From the NCBI RefSeq assembly GCF_954871325.1, contig NC_088775.1:17027561-17091560 (forward strand): 64,000 nt of DNA, read 5' to 3'. The notes under the pieces are model-generated. The model had not been told where the DNA came from. It saw nothing but the letters and a program-made list of their open reading frames with translations, and did not search any database. Origin of the DNA: Gordionus sp. m RMFG-2023 (taxonomy: Eukaryota > Nematomorpha > Gordioida > Chordodea > Parachordodidae). The translations under genes and the position numbers were made by a program. Positions 47,101-57,266 of this stretch are shown piece by piece. Numbering within the stretch: the first letter of the stretch is position 1; every line of letters begins with the position of its first letter.

Positions 47101-49152
47101 TTAAAACAGGGATGTGAATCCTTCGACAAAAAAAGGGTCCGGGTTCAGTAATAAATTTAAAAAGGACCCGGGTCCAGAGGAAACATAAAAATAATGACTC
47201 AAATTAATACTTTTTTCATTCATTTTTTATTATACTTCAATATATACACATTTATAATTCGAAATGAGATAATTTATATTTTAAATATTTTATTCAATTG
47301 CACAATCATGATATCTTCTAAAATATCATCCTTCAGATTTCCATGTAAATTAGTCAACGATGAAAATCCACGTTGATATTTTTTGCTCCTTTCTATCAGA
47401 TGATAATTTTTTTTTTTATCTAATAGTAAAATTTCCAGATCATCAATATCGTTATCATTATCATTGTTATCGCTACAACCCGTAGATATTGTTGTAACCA
47501 CCAATGTATTGTAAATAATAGTTTTGGGTATGCCATAAATCTTCAAGATGGTCTATAGCCATTTGTTTTTGCTCACTACTTAATAAAACCTGATATCGCG
47601 GGTCTAAATATATAGAAGCATATACAACACTATTTTGTAAATATTGTTGCTCTCTTATTTTCGTATTTTCTAATACTTCATTTGAAAAAGAACTTGTTAA
47701 TCTCCCTAACTCTAATCGACATCTTAACCATATGCCATAAAAATCCGATAAACATAATTGTTCTGCTTGCACTCTTAATGTTGTTATTTTTAAAGGAACC
47801 AGCACACTAGTAAGCTCTTTTACTTGATTCCAATCATCTTCTGACAAAATGATTTCACATGCTCCTATGATAAAATCATTACAGAAATCTTTCAAACTTA
47901 ATAATCGCTCTAGCATCATACATATAGAGGACCAACGTGTTGTGCAATCTAAAATTGCCATTTACCTTTTCATGGATTTTAATATTAACAATTGTGGGAG
48001 TTCTTAAATATTTTACAACATCCCTTGCTTTATCAATTATAGTTTTAAAGTGACTATTTTTTAGGGAGATTCCACGAAAAAAATTAATAAAATTATAAAA
48101 ATTTTACATTATTTTTTAAAAATAAATAAAATTATAAAAATTTTACATTATTTTTTAAAAATAAATAAAATTACAAAAATTTTATATTATTTTTTAAAAA
48201 TTATATTTTTACATTAATTTAAAAAAAAAATTTTAAGTTAAAAATTTTTAACACCCTGAACCCTTGGACCCTTCACTTTTTAAAAGGGTCCGGGTTCAGC
48301 CAAAATACGAGGGTCCAGGGTCCGGGTTCACATCCCTGGTTTAAAACAAACAAAAAAAGAAAATATAGTTGAATTTCTTTATTTTTTATAAAGCATGAAT
48401 AAGAAATTACAAATTAAGTAACATAACCATAATCATAAATTTATTACTATTTTTTTAAGGTTTTTATTAAATTAAAATAAATATAATTTTAAAAACCGTT
48501 ATGAGGTTCAAAAATAACTATAACGGTTTGATTCTCTCCTTTTGAGATTTAATTATAGCGCTTAGGTTATGGTTTCGTGGATGATATACCTTAAGTTCTA
48601 AATGATATATTATGAGATAACTACTAAAGTATACCCTCGTTATTGGTAAATAAACTCGCCGAGGGTAGGAAATTAAAATAAATGGAAGTTGTAATTGCAA
48701 AAAATCGACAACAAAATAATCGGAAATATTGAAAAATTATAAGTTTAACAGTTAAAGAGAATTAGGAAAAAAAGTAACGCTTTAGAATATAAATTAATTT
48801 GAAATTTTTTAAATCTGGTATAAATAGAAGATTTTCGCAATATGCTATAATAACAAGATAAATAATATATTAACTTTGGCAGTTGGTATTGAGATTTTGA
48901 TACATATATCTTATAGGTGAGTTCCTGGTTGAAATGAAATGGTTTAATATCTTGATTTGTAACAAATTATTGAGCAGCTGTTCGTTTTCTTCGCCAAAAT
49001 GATGGCCATTATTTAGCGTTAGATCGTCGCGCCCGTATTTTAAAATCTCCCTCAATTTTAAATTAATAGTTGGAGGCTTTTCGAAAGATTTATCATCTTG
49101 TTCGTTATAATCATTCAATTCGATTTTTCTTTTTATGCCACCGATTTTAGGT
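32155..49152 (-). CDS. POLA2: DNA polymerase alpha subunit B (POLA2), ten recognised exons
   Basis: Non-catalytic B subunit of nuclear DNA polymerase alpha-primase; an OB fold plus an inactive phosphoesterase domain. Exons (minus): 49152-48875, 46746-46459, 46062-45857, 44049-43810, 42152-42114, 40665-40435, 36217-36114, 35548-35486, 33068-32942, 32301-32155; phases agree throughout. Hallmarks: SPIRYMYQNL, LKEYSIFPGQ, NILVFGSPF, RPDICIM, IGPFIDNKHPIVE, YRDVFQRFDVYPTPSY, DPCILNINGIIIALSSTDTL, DRMGRLVKHIISHK, SFYPLQPPSLD, PHLIILPSDLKYFVK, INPGRFIKGSFPGTFAEI. Recognised exons give about 574 residues against about 600 in human, so one or two short N-terminal exons are missing, probably within 49153-49450. 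The donor after FPGQ (GTTTTTTT) is weak. Introns reach 4.2 kb and contain several transposons. Confidence 0.93.
32302..35485. other. POLA2 introns 9 and 8 (around the 33068-32942 exon)
   Basis: AT-rich non-coding DNA. GC-rich patches at 33540-33670 (AGCCCGAG, GCCGGCCC) and 33930-33973, whose end reads TTTAACAACACTA like the right end of the foldback hAT at 55398, look like decayed hAT termini without partners. An open frame at 34182-34520 shows no resemblance to POLA2 or a known family. Confidence 0.45.
35882..36093. mobile_element. MITE with about 32-bp TIRs in a POLA2 intron
   Basis: Left CGTTTATAGTAATCGCGATT continuing CGCTCAAGCGAT; the reverse complement of the right end reads CGTTTATAGTAAGCCCGATT continuing CTCTCAAGCGAT. 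About 212 bp in all. The CG-rich TIR with TATAGT recalls the Harbinger TIR at 60090, but no 3-bp or 8-bp target duplication is evident. It lies 21 nt downstream (minus sense) of the exon at 36217-36114. Confidence 0.75.
37019..37643. mobile_element. hAT MITE, 625 bp, with perfect 8-bp TSD
   Basis: TIRs begin TAGTGAAGGTC on both sides, followed by inverted arrays of GGTCCGGACCGGTCTTTTT-type motifs. GTATCTAA flanks it at 37011-37018 and 37644-37651. No transposase. It lies in the POLA2 intron between 40435 and 36217. The related, more diverged copy is at 49798-50340. Confidence 0.93.
37861..38163 (+). pseudogene. LINE reverse-transcriptase C-terminal tail
   Basis: Open frame from about 37922 reading LIPIVSDTTGSFGNHALTFF, then QRISIDICRSNCIAIHGSL before the stop. 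This matches the conserved tail that ends ORF2 in several invertebrate non-LTR retrotransposons (the usual form has TxGxxGxxA, then a QRISxxIxR run). The upstream RT domain is absent, consistent with a 5'-truncated LINE. A second, shorter copy of the tail is at 10160-10262. Confidence 0.7.
39640..40120 (-). pseudogene. Protein remnant of the 37.7-40.4 kb transposon
   Basis: Minus-strand reading gives LQDEVQFLL, YVMISESLQHKTVAVYYFQK, IIFADGFRGTGN and FFATAHWK, then RASLQIPYSEQI and ERFSKTRPIPATQKIHTMIP. This order resembles a protein common in invertebrate genomes (SDCLxHDTVAVYxFQK, DGAxSQYKN, HFFATSHGK), usually left unnamed and probably transposon-encoded. The gene is broken. I cannot assign a transposase superfamily from memory. 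Confidence 0.55.
40666..43809. other. POLA2 introns 5 and 4 (around the 42152-42114 exon)
   Basis: AT-rich. A C13 tract at about 40986 followed by CCTGGATACGCCTATG at 41021-41036 looks like the terminus of a hAT (reverse complement CATAGGCGTATCCAGG) without a partner. 42626-42858 and 43195-43245 hold GCCCGGCC / GGCCTGGCCC motifs of decayed hAT MITEs like the one at 46081-46440. 41750-41815 has CGGTATAGG / GGATCGG motifs related to the hAT at 23813. None has recoverable ends. Confidence 0.4.
46081..46440. mobile_element. GC-rich hAT-type MITE in POLA2 intron
   Basis: Both ends carry inverted GCCCGGCC / GGCCGGGC motifs (AAGCCCGGCCTGGCCC on the left; its inverse AGGCCGGGCTT at about 46425) around an AT-rich core of about 200 bp. 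The ends are not exact and no TSD was identified. It fills almost the whole 396-bp intron between the exons 46746-46459 and 46062-45857, starting about 20 nt from the acceptor. Confidence 0.6.
47107..48338 (-). mobile_element. hAT deletion derivative, 1232 bp, perfect 8-bp TSD, in POLA2 intron
   Basis: TIRs CAGGGATGTGAA on both ends, followed by GGGTCCGGGTTCA motifs in inverted orientation. GTTTAAAA flanks it at 47099-47106 and 48339-48346. The interior keeps part of a BED-type hAT transposase (47961-47274, minus): TTRWSSICMMLERLLSLKDF, ASIYLDPRYQVLL. The N-terminus and C-terminal dimerisation end are missing, and the frame changes near 47480-47540. It cannot transpose alone. Confidence 0.93.
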
Positions 49153-49789
49153 CTAAATTTATAAATATATTTAGGAAGTAAAATAAAGATAAATTATTAT
49201 CCAAATAACTTTTATCGCGATACAAAATCAAAGGTAGGTATTAATTAATAAAAATGAAAGGAAAAACTTATACACACGGATTCGTATTTAGATTTTTTTG
49301 TGGAGGTTGCTCTTGCGCAACTCATTATAAAGAGCATCCATTTTTCTTTTTATAGCCATACCCATTTGTGGTTTAGCCATGTTTTCATCAGAAAATCTTA
49401 AATTGCTTAAATATCGAGCCAATGTTATTAGGATAACAACTTGAACAAGTTATTTTTAAGTTGGCTAAAATTAGGTGATTTGACTATATACTGATATCAA
49501 AAAATTGTTGGCAGCATATTTTATAATTATTTCATAATTATAAATCTAAATTTTGTTATATATATGTACTCACATCGGAGACGCTATCGATGGGTGATTG
49601 GTTTCCCTATTTCCTTTGTGGGCAGCTTTAGGTATGTTAGGAGTCGAAGATGCCTGATATGCCTATATTATTTTCAATTTAACAAATTGCAATACTTTAT
49701 TTGGTTAGGAGGGAGGTCTTAATTTGTTACGTATTGGTTTAAGATCCGTAGCCCTCCGTCCAAAATATCCGATAATTTTAAAACCTCAG
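49153..49789 (-). other. POLA2 5' region with possible N-terminal exon
   Basis: On the minus strand around 49400-49265 one frame reads MAKPQMGMAIKRKMDALYN and an overlapping frame reads ATSTKKSKYESV, the latter ending at a GTGTAT donor whose phase fits the 49152 acceptor. Either could supply the missing POLA2 N-terminus; I cannot choose between them. No promoter motif is clear. Confidence 0.4.
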
Positions 49790-49797
49790 GTCCGCAC

Positions 49798-50340
49798 TAG
49801 TGAAAGTCGCAAAGCGCATTTAGTACCGGACCTATACGCATAGACCGGGATTAAATAAAAGATCGGTCCAGATGTGGTCCTAAATAAGAAGACTAGTCCA
49901 GGACCGGTTTTTAATTTTTTTTTGTTATTTTAAAAATATTCCAGTTTTCCCCTAATTTAATTCCTATTTTATGATTTTATTAAATATAAAAGTATTTTAT
50001 GTTAACAATATCAAATAAAATAATAATATATTAAATATTACAATTATTTAATTAAAAAATAAAATGCGTTTTTGACAAACATTTCGTTTTCATAATATAT
50101 TGCAAAATAAAAAAGAATCACAAAAACAAAAGTAACCCCTCTATAAAAGTATTACAAAATAATATATATACAGAAATTATACTATTAAAATTATATGAAT
50201 TGAATAATAAGGCAAAATTAAATATTAATAAAAAATTCGGTCCAGACTGGAGAAAAATTTAAAGACAGGGCCGGACTGTGGTCCTCGAAAAAAGATCGGT
50301 CTAATCTGGTTTAAGGCAGATGGGACCGGACCTTTCACTA
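49798..50340. mobile_element. hAT MITE, 543 bp, related to 37019-37643
   Basis: TIRs TAGTGAAAGTC and, inverted, TAGTGAAAGGTCCGG, with GGTCCAG / GACCGG / AAAGATCGGTC motifs as in the copy at 37 kb. The flanks GTCCGCAC (49790-49797) and GTCTGTAC (50341-50348) match at 6 of 8 positions, so this insertion is older. Confidence 0.85.
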
Positions 50341-50348
50341 GTCTGTAC

Positions 50349-52031
50349 AGGGCTCTAGTTAAGATGGAGTCAACATTATTTTATAGCCCGTATAAAATTA
50401 TCCAACAAATTGAGGAACAATGCCTGTAGCAAAATTAAAATGGTCTACAACTTAACTAAGTGGTTGAAATTTTTTACTGTCAAATTTAATAATGAATGCA
50501 TATATCTATCACAATCAACAATATCCAAATCGGTATTTAAGGCTTGAAACTTATTCTGATCCGCCAGTAAATTCACAAAAAAATTAAAACGTAATAATAC
50601 CATAAAAATCACTTCAGAAATACAAACTATTTAATTATTACAAGGAATATGGTTATATTATTTCTTTTTAGTTTTTAAACAAGATGATTTTTAAGCTAGC
50701 AAAAGTTTAGTATATAAGACCTCAAAATCAAATTTTTTGGCCTGAGCCCGTGGCTTGATAATTTTTTATTTAGATCTAGGCTCAGCACAGCTTGGATGCC
50801 TTGTAGCCCAAATTTTTTAAAAAAGCTCATAAGTGTTGTAATTAGTTAAAAATAATGTTCTATATATATTTTATATTAAATGTCAATCATTATATATATT
50901 GTTTATAAAAAAAATTCTTACACAGTTTTTTATATTTTTCTTGACTTTTAACTTTTTGTATTAATTTGAAACCAATAAAGAAATAAATATCTTATGTAAA
51001 TTCTTAACTTAACAATTTGAATGTCAGACCAATAAAAAAATGGGTTAATGTGTGGGAAGGTTAAATAAGAAAATGATATTGTAAATAAACACAACGAAAG
51101 ATAATTTTCTTTAAACAAATGAAACTTTTAATTTATAAATTAAGGGATAAAAAAATATAATTAGATATTGATAAAAGTAAATGACAAGAATAGAGACCCT
51201 TAAATATTGTTAAATGTATAATACCCTTATTCAAGTTTAATGAGAAGTTAATGAGTCTATAAATATATGTGAAATAATGTAATTAAAAAGACATGGATTT
51301 CTGATTTTTTAACTAGAATAAAAGTTGAAGGGCTGGATATTTTTATTGTCATTTTAATGAAATAAAAATAAAATTTGTTTAAATTTAAGTCAGGATTTCA
51401 TATGTATATAGAGAGTTGTTTTAACTAAGGGGAGGGTTATTTAATAAATTTAAGTTTTTTTAAAGGGTTATTAATTTAAAATTTATTTAAATAAAATATA
51501 AAATTCAGAAAAAGGGGAATTTATTGGAATTATGAAGGTTCGGAAGTAGAGAATTTATATTGAGTATTGTGGTAAAAGTGGAAAATCTGTTATAAGAATA
51601 TATACAAAATAAAAGTTTGAATGTAAAATTAATGATTATAAATTAAATATGGTAAAGATATAAATTTGTCTAATGGGTATTTTATAAAAAAATATATAAA
51701 ATTAGATTTTTGTTTTAAAATTATTTTTTTATATATAATATATAACAATTGGAGCCTTTAAAAAGATGGACATGTGTTGGTTCATTTTTAATTAATATGG
51801 ATTTATAGTGAATATAATCCAATTTTAATTAATGTGATATACAGTATTAATATGATTTGTTGTAACACATTTTCATAATGTGAAAAAACATTCTTGTATA
51901 GTTAAATAACTTTCCATAATTATTGTAAAAACATTTTGATAAAATTTTTAATATAATTTTTTAATAATAAGAGTTTTTAAACTTTATTGAAGATTTACGT
52001 CAAAGTTATATATCGAATATATTTTTTTATG
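50349..52031. other. Intergenic AT-rich DNA
   Basis: No gene recognised. A patch at 50735-50830 (GGCCTGAGCCCG, GGCTCAGCACAGC) may be a decayed hAT MITE. A string near 51908 (TAACTTTCCATAATTATTG) recurs at about 59731, indicating an uncharacterised dispersed repeat. Confidence 0.5.
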
Positions 52032-52039
52032 TTTGGGAC

Positions 52040-55000
52040 TAGTGTTGTTAATCGGCTTAGCCGAGTCGGCTCGAACAGAGCTCACCCAAATTTTGGGTGG
52101 TTTTTTTCGACTCCAACTCAAAGTTTTGGTCGTTTTTTACGACTTCGACCCGAGTTCAAGCCAAAAAAAACGACTTCGACCCAAAATATGGGTCGTTTTT
52201 TTCGACTCCGACCCAAGTCCAAGCCGAAAAAAACGACCTCGACCCAAAATATGGGTCGTTTTTTACGACTCCGACTCAAAATTTGGGTTGTATTTTTCGA
52301 CTCAAACTTGAAATTTGGGTCGTATTTTTCGACTCCAACTTGAAGTTTGGGTCGTATTTTTCGACTCAAACTTGAAGTTTAGATCGTATTTTTCGACTCC
52401 AACTCAAAGTTTGGGTCGTTTTTCTGACTCAGACTCAAACATCGGGTCGTTTCCGACCCAAAATATGGATCGTTTTTTTAAAGACGTCTTAAAGTTAGGG
52501 TTGCTTTTTTTCACCTAACCAAATATCTAGATCATTTTTTTCGACCAAAAGTCAAATAACATTTAGTAGATATTAATATTATAGGCGGGAAAGTTTCTTA
52601 AAGCTTCTTTAAATTATAACGCTCTGATTTAACTATTCCATCATAGTTATTTTTTAAAATTTTTAAGTAAAGATGTACCATAGAAAAGAGCCATTTGTTA
52701 TGATGGTTATTTTTGAACTTTTTTAAATGAAATAGATAAAAATATATATTGTAGACATGTCAAATAAAAATTTCAGTGAAGATGTACCATAGATAAGTGA
52801 CAATTGTCATAATCGACATTTTTGAACTTTTTTTATAGCAAATTGCTAAAAATATATATTCTGAACATGTTAAATTAAAAATTCAGTGAGGATGTATCAT
52901 AGATAGGTGACAATTGTCATAATCGTTATTTTTGAACTTTTTTCAATTTTTTTAAAGGAAATAGCTAAAAATATATATTCTAAACATGTTAAATTTAAAA
53001 TTCAGTGAGGATATATCATATATAGGTGACAATTGTCATAATCGCTATTTTTGAACTTTTTCAAATTTTTTTAAAGGAAATAGCTAAAAATATATATTCT
53101 AAACATGTTAAATTTAAAATTCAGTGAAGATGTATCATAGATAGGTGACAATTGTCATAATCTTTATTTTTGAACTTTTTTCAATTTTTTTAAAGGAAAT
53201 CGCTAAAAATATATATTCTAAACATGTTAAATTAAAAATTCAGTGAGGATGTATCATAGATAGGTGACATTGTCATAATCGCTATTTTTGAACTTTTTCA
53301 AATTTTTATAAAGGAAATAGCTAAAAATATATATTCTAAACATGTTAAATTAAAAATTCAGTGAGGATGTATCATAGATAAGTGACAATTGTCATAATCG
53401 TTATTTTTGAACTTTTTTAAATTTTTTTAAAGGAAATAGCTAAAAATATATATTCTAAACATGTTAAATTTAAAATTCAGTGAGGATGTATCATAGATAG
53501 GTGACAATTGTCATAATCTTTATTTTTGAACTTTTTTCAATTTTTTTAAAGGAAATAGCTAAAAATATATATTCTAAACATGTTAAATTAAAAATTCAGT
53601 GAGGATGTATCAAAGATAGGTGACAATTGTCATAATCGTTATTTTTGAACTTTTTTCACTTTTTTTAAAGGAAATAGCTAAAAATATATATTCTAAACAT
53701 GTTAAATTTAAAATTCAATGAGGATGTATCATAGATAGGTGACAATTGTCATAATCGCTATTTTTGAACTTTTTCAAATTTTTCTAAAGGAAATAGCTAA
53801 AAATATATATTCTAGAATTTTAAATTTAACATGTTTAGAATATATATTTTTAGCTATTTCCTTTAAAAAAATTTAAAAAAGTTCAAAAATAACAAATATG
53901 ACAATTGTCACCTATCTATGATACATCCTCACTGAATTTTAAATTTAACATGTTTAGAATATATATTTTTAGCTATTTCCTTTAAAAAAATTTAAAAAAG
54001 TTCAAAAATAACGATTATGACAATTGTCACCTATCTATGATACATCCTCACTGAATTTTTAATTTAACATGTTTAGAATATATATTTTTAGCTATTTCCT
54101 TTAAAAAAATTTGAAAAAGTTCAAAAATAGCGATTATGACAATTGTCACCTATCTATGATACATCCTCACTGAATTTTAAATTTAACATGTTTAGAATAT
54201 ATATTTTTAGCTATTTCCTTTAAAAAAATTGAAAAAAGTTCAAAAATAAAGATTGACAATTGTCACCTATCTATGATACATCCTCACTGAATTTTTAATT
54301 TAACATGTTTAGAATATATATTTTTAGCTATTTCCTTTGAAAAAATTAAAAAAGGTTGAAAATTAACGAATATGACAATATGATACATACTCACTGAATT
54401 TTTAATTTAACATGTTTAGAATATATATTTTTAGCTATTTCCTTTAAAAAAATTGAAAAAAGTTCAAAAATAAAGATTATGACAATTGTCACCTATCTAT
54501 GATACATCCTCACTGAATTTTTAATTTAACATGTTTAGAATATATATTTTTAGCTAATTCCTTTAAAAAAATTGAAAAAAGTTCAAAAATAACGATTGTG
54601 ACAATTGTCACCTATCTATGATACATCCTCACTGAATTTTAAATTTAACATGTTTAGAATATATATTTTTAGCTATTTCCTTTAAAAAAATTTGAAAAAG
54701 TTCAAAAATAGCGATTATGACAATTGTCACCTATCTATGGTACATCTTTACTTAAAAATTTTAAAAAATAACTATGATGGAATAGTTAATCCAGAGCGTT
54801 ATAATTTAAAGAAGCTTTAAGAAACTTTCCCGCCTATAATATTAATATCTACTAAATGTTATTTGACTTTTGGTCGAAAAAAATGATCAAGATATTTGGT
54901 TAGATGAAAAAAAGCAACCCTAACTTTAAGGCGTCTTTAAAAAAAACGATCCATATTTTGGGTCGGATTGAAAACGACCCGATGTTTGAGTCTGAGTCAG

Positions 55001-55398
55001 AAAAACGACCCAAACTTTGAGTTGGAGTCGAAAAATACGATCTAAACTTCAAGTTGGAGTCGAAAAATACGACCCAAACTTCAAGTTGGAGTTGAAAAAT
55101 ACGACCCTAACTTCAAATTTGAGTCGAAAAATACGACCCAAACTTCAAGTTTGAGTCGAAAAATACGACCCAAATTTTGAGTCGGAGTCGTAAAAAACGA
55201 CCCATATTTTGGGTCGAGGTCGTTTTTTTCGGCTTGGACTTGGGTCGAAGTCGAAAAAAACGACCCATATTTTGGGTCGAAGTCGTTTTTTACGGCTTGA
55301 ACTCGGGTCGAAGTCAAAAAAACGACCCAAACATTAAGTCGGAGTCGAATAAAACGACCCGAGCTTTGGGTCGGGGTCGCGACGTTTTAACAACACTA
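52040..55398. mobile_element. Foldback hAT element, 3359 bp, perfect 8-bp TSD
   Basis: Ends TAGTGTTGTTAA and, inverted, TAGTGTTGTTAAAA, flanked by TTTGGGAC at 52032-52039 and 55399-55406. Each arm has an outer array of about 36-bp units containing GGGTCGTTTTTTTCGACTCC (52080-52560 and inverted 54880-55375) and an inner array of about 118-bp units (52640-53815 and inverted 53820-54750). The centre of symmetry is at about 53818. There is no transposase. Open frames across 52000-52520 and 55080-55416 in several phases are by-products of the stop-free repeat unit. Confidence 0.95.
52640..54750. repeat. 118-bp tandem arrays in inverted orientation
   Basis: The unit runs from GAGGATGTATCATAGATAGG through GACAATTGTCATAATCG to TATATTCTAAACATGTTAAA. 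About nine copies face right and about eight face left, meeting at about 53818. Each unit contains the palindrome TGACAATTGTCA. Copies differ at only a few sites, one leftward copy being shorter. Confidence 0.93.
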
Positions 55399-56149
55399 TT
55401 TGGGACCCAAGTTTAAGTGGGAAAATGAGAATAAAAATTTTATAAGATTTTTAGAATAATTTTTTTTAAATGCATTATAAATTTTTTTAAATTTAAAGTA
55501 TTATTACAATATATTAATGTTACTTTTAGTTATCTAAAGAATGGAAATCAGGATAAGAAATTTGATAATTTCTTAATAAACATAAGTGAAAGAAAATTCG
55601 AATTTAGGGTTTTCAGCAAGGGTTCGAACCGAACCGCAAAACCGGAATGAACCGTTATGATTTTCTGAACCGTAACCTTAACCGAACCGTTATGAAGAAA
55701 ATATTAAAAGAGCGAACCGAACCGTTATAAATATTTTGAACCGGTTTAAACCGGTTCAAAACGGTTTTAAAAATAATTAATTTTAAATTATTAATCTAAA
55801 TTTAAAATTTTAATTTTCCTTGGGGGCATTTTTTAAATTGGTGATTCAAATTAAATATTTCTATATTATCAACAACATTATATATTAAATTAAATATTTT
55901 TATATTATCAACATTATATATCAAGTAATACCAGGTTTGTTGTTTTTTCTTTAAATACTTCAATTTATCTGTTAATTAGATAAGATATCTTAAAATCAGA
56001 CATAATTATTCTTGGCTAAATTAACAAATTTATATATAAGATATTAATAAGCTTTTAGAATAATACCTGCTAATAATTAGGAAAAAATTATATAATTCTA
56101 TTATTAATAAATAACATCTAATAGAAATCAAGTACCTTTTACATTCATT

Positions 56150-57185
56150 TTTATATTATATGGTTTATTTTTTATCTCTTTATAAAAACTTGGATCATAG
56201 AATTTAAATGACAATAAATAAAATAGTCAGCAATATTTTAATGATATAATAATTTTTTATTTATAATCATTGTTTTTTTAAATTCAGAATTCTAATATTA
56301 TAAATTATTTATTATTATAATATGTTAGTTAGCATTTACCATTATCATATATGCAAAATAAAAAAATATGATTAAAGAATGGCATTTGTAATAAATATTT
56401 TTCTAAATCTGTATTTTTAAATAATAAAAATCTTACTATAAATCTTCTGTTTAAATAAGTTAATTAACATTGCATTAAATTATTTTTATACTTTTATTTA
56501 TTAATGTGTTTTATATTTAAATAAACTTACAGTGAATTAAAAATAGGAATTACATTTTGATGTTAAACTGAATATAAATACTATAGTTTAACTTAAATTA
56601 CCTATTCTGTCATATTATATTAACATCTAACAGAAATAAAGTACTGACCAATTTTTATATAATATTGTTTTACAATAATTTCTTATTAATTGATATATTC
56701 AAAAAAAGTTTTTCTTAGTTTATATAGAATATATCAGAGTGGGTAATTTGAATTAAACTATACTAGTTATATTTAGTTTAACATCAAAATGTAATTCCTA
56801 TTTTTAAATGTAAGTCTATTTAATATAAAACACAAATAAATAAAAGTATAAAATAATTTAATGCAATGTTTTAACTTATTTAAACTGAAGATTTATAAGT
56901 AAGATTTTTATTATTTAAAAATACAGATTTAGAAAAATATTCATTACAAATGCCATTCTTTAATCATATTTTTTTTTATTTTGCATATATGATAATGGTA
57001 AATGCTAACTAACATATTATTTTAATAATAAATATTAGAATTCTGAATTTAAAAAAAAATATGATTTTTATAAATAAAAAATTATTATATCATTAAAATA
57101 TTTATTGCTGACCATTTTATTTATTGTCATTTAAATTCTATAATCCAAGTTATTTAAAAAAATAAAAATGAAGGTAAAATTGTTT
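56150..57185. repeat. Long inverted repeat inside the BED-type hAT
   Basis: Left arm about 56150-56620, right arm about 56735-57185, spacer about 115 bp. Shared inverted blocks include TTTAAATGACAATAAATAAA, ATGGTAAATGCTAACTAACA and GGAATTACATTTTGATGTTA. AT-rich and non-coding. Either a nested MITE or an inverted duplication of the hAT 5' non-coding region. Confidence 0.8.
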
Positions 57186-57266
57186 CTATTAAGCTTTTTT
57201 ATTTATTCTATTTATATAATAAAAGATTTTCATCTATCATCATATAGCTTTTTAGTTATCTATTAA

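Noticed and set aside
51987-52518. Several overlapping open frames of about 70-120 residues in multiple phases
   Set aside because: They run through GTCGTTTTTTTCGACTCC-type tandem repeats that lack stops in several frames; the same frames reappear inverted at 55081-55416. Not genes.
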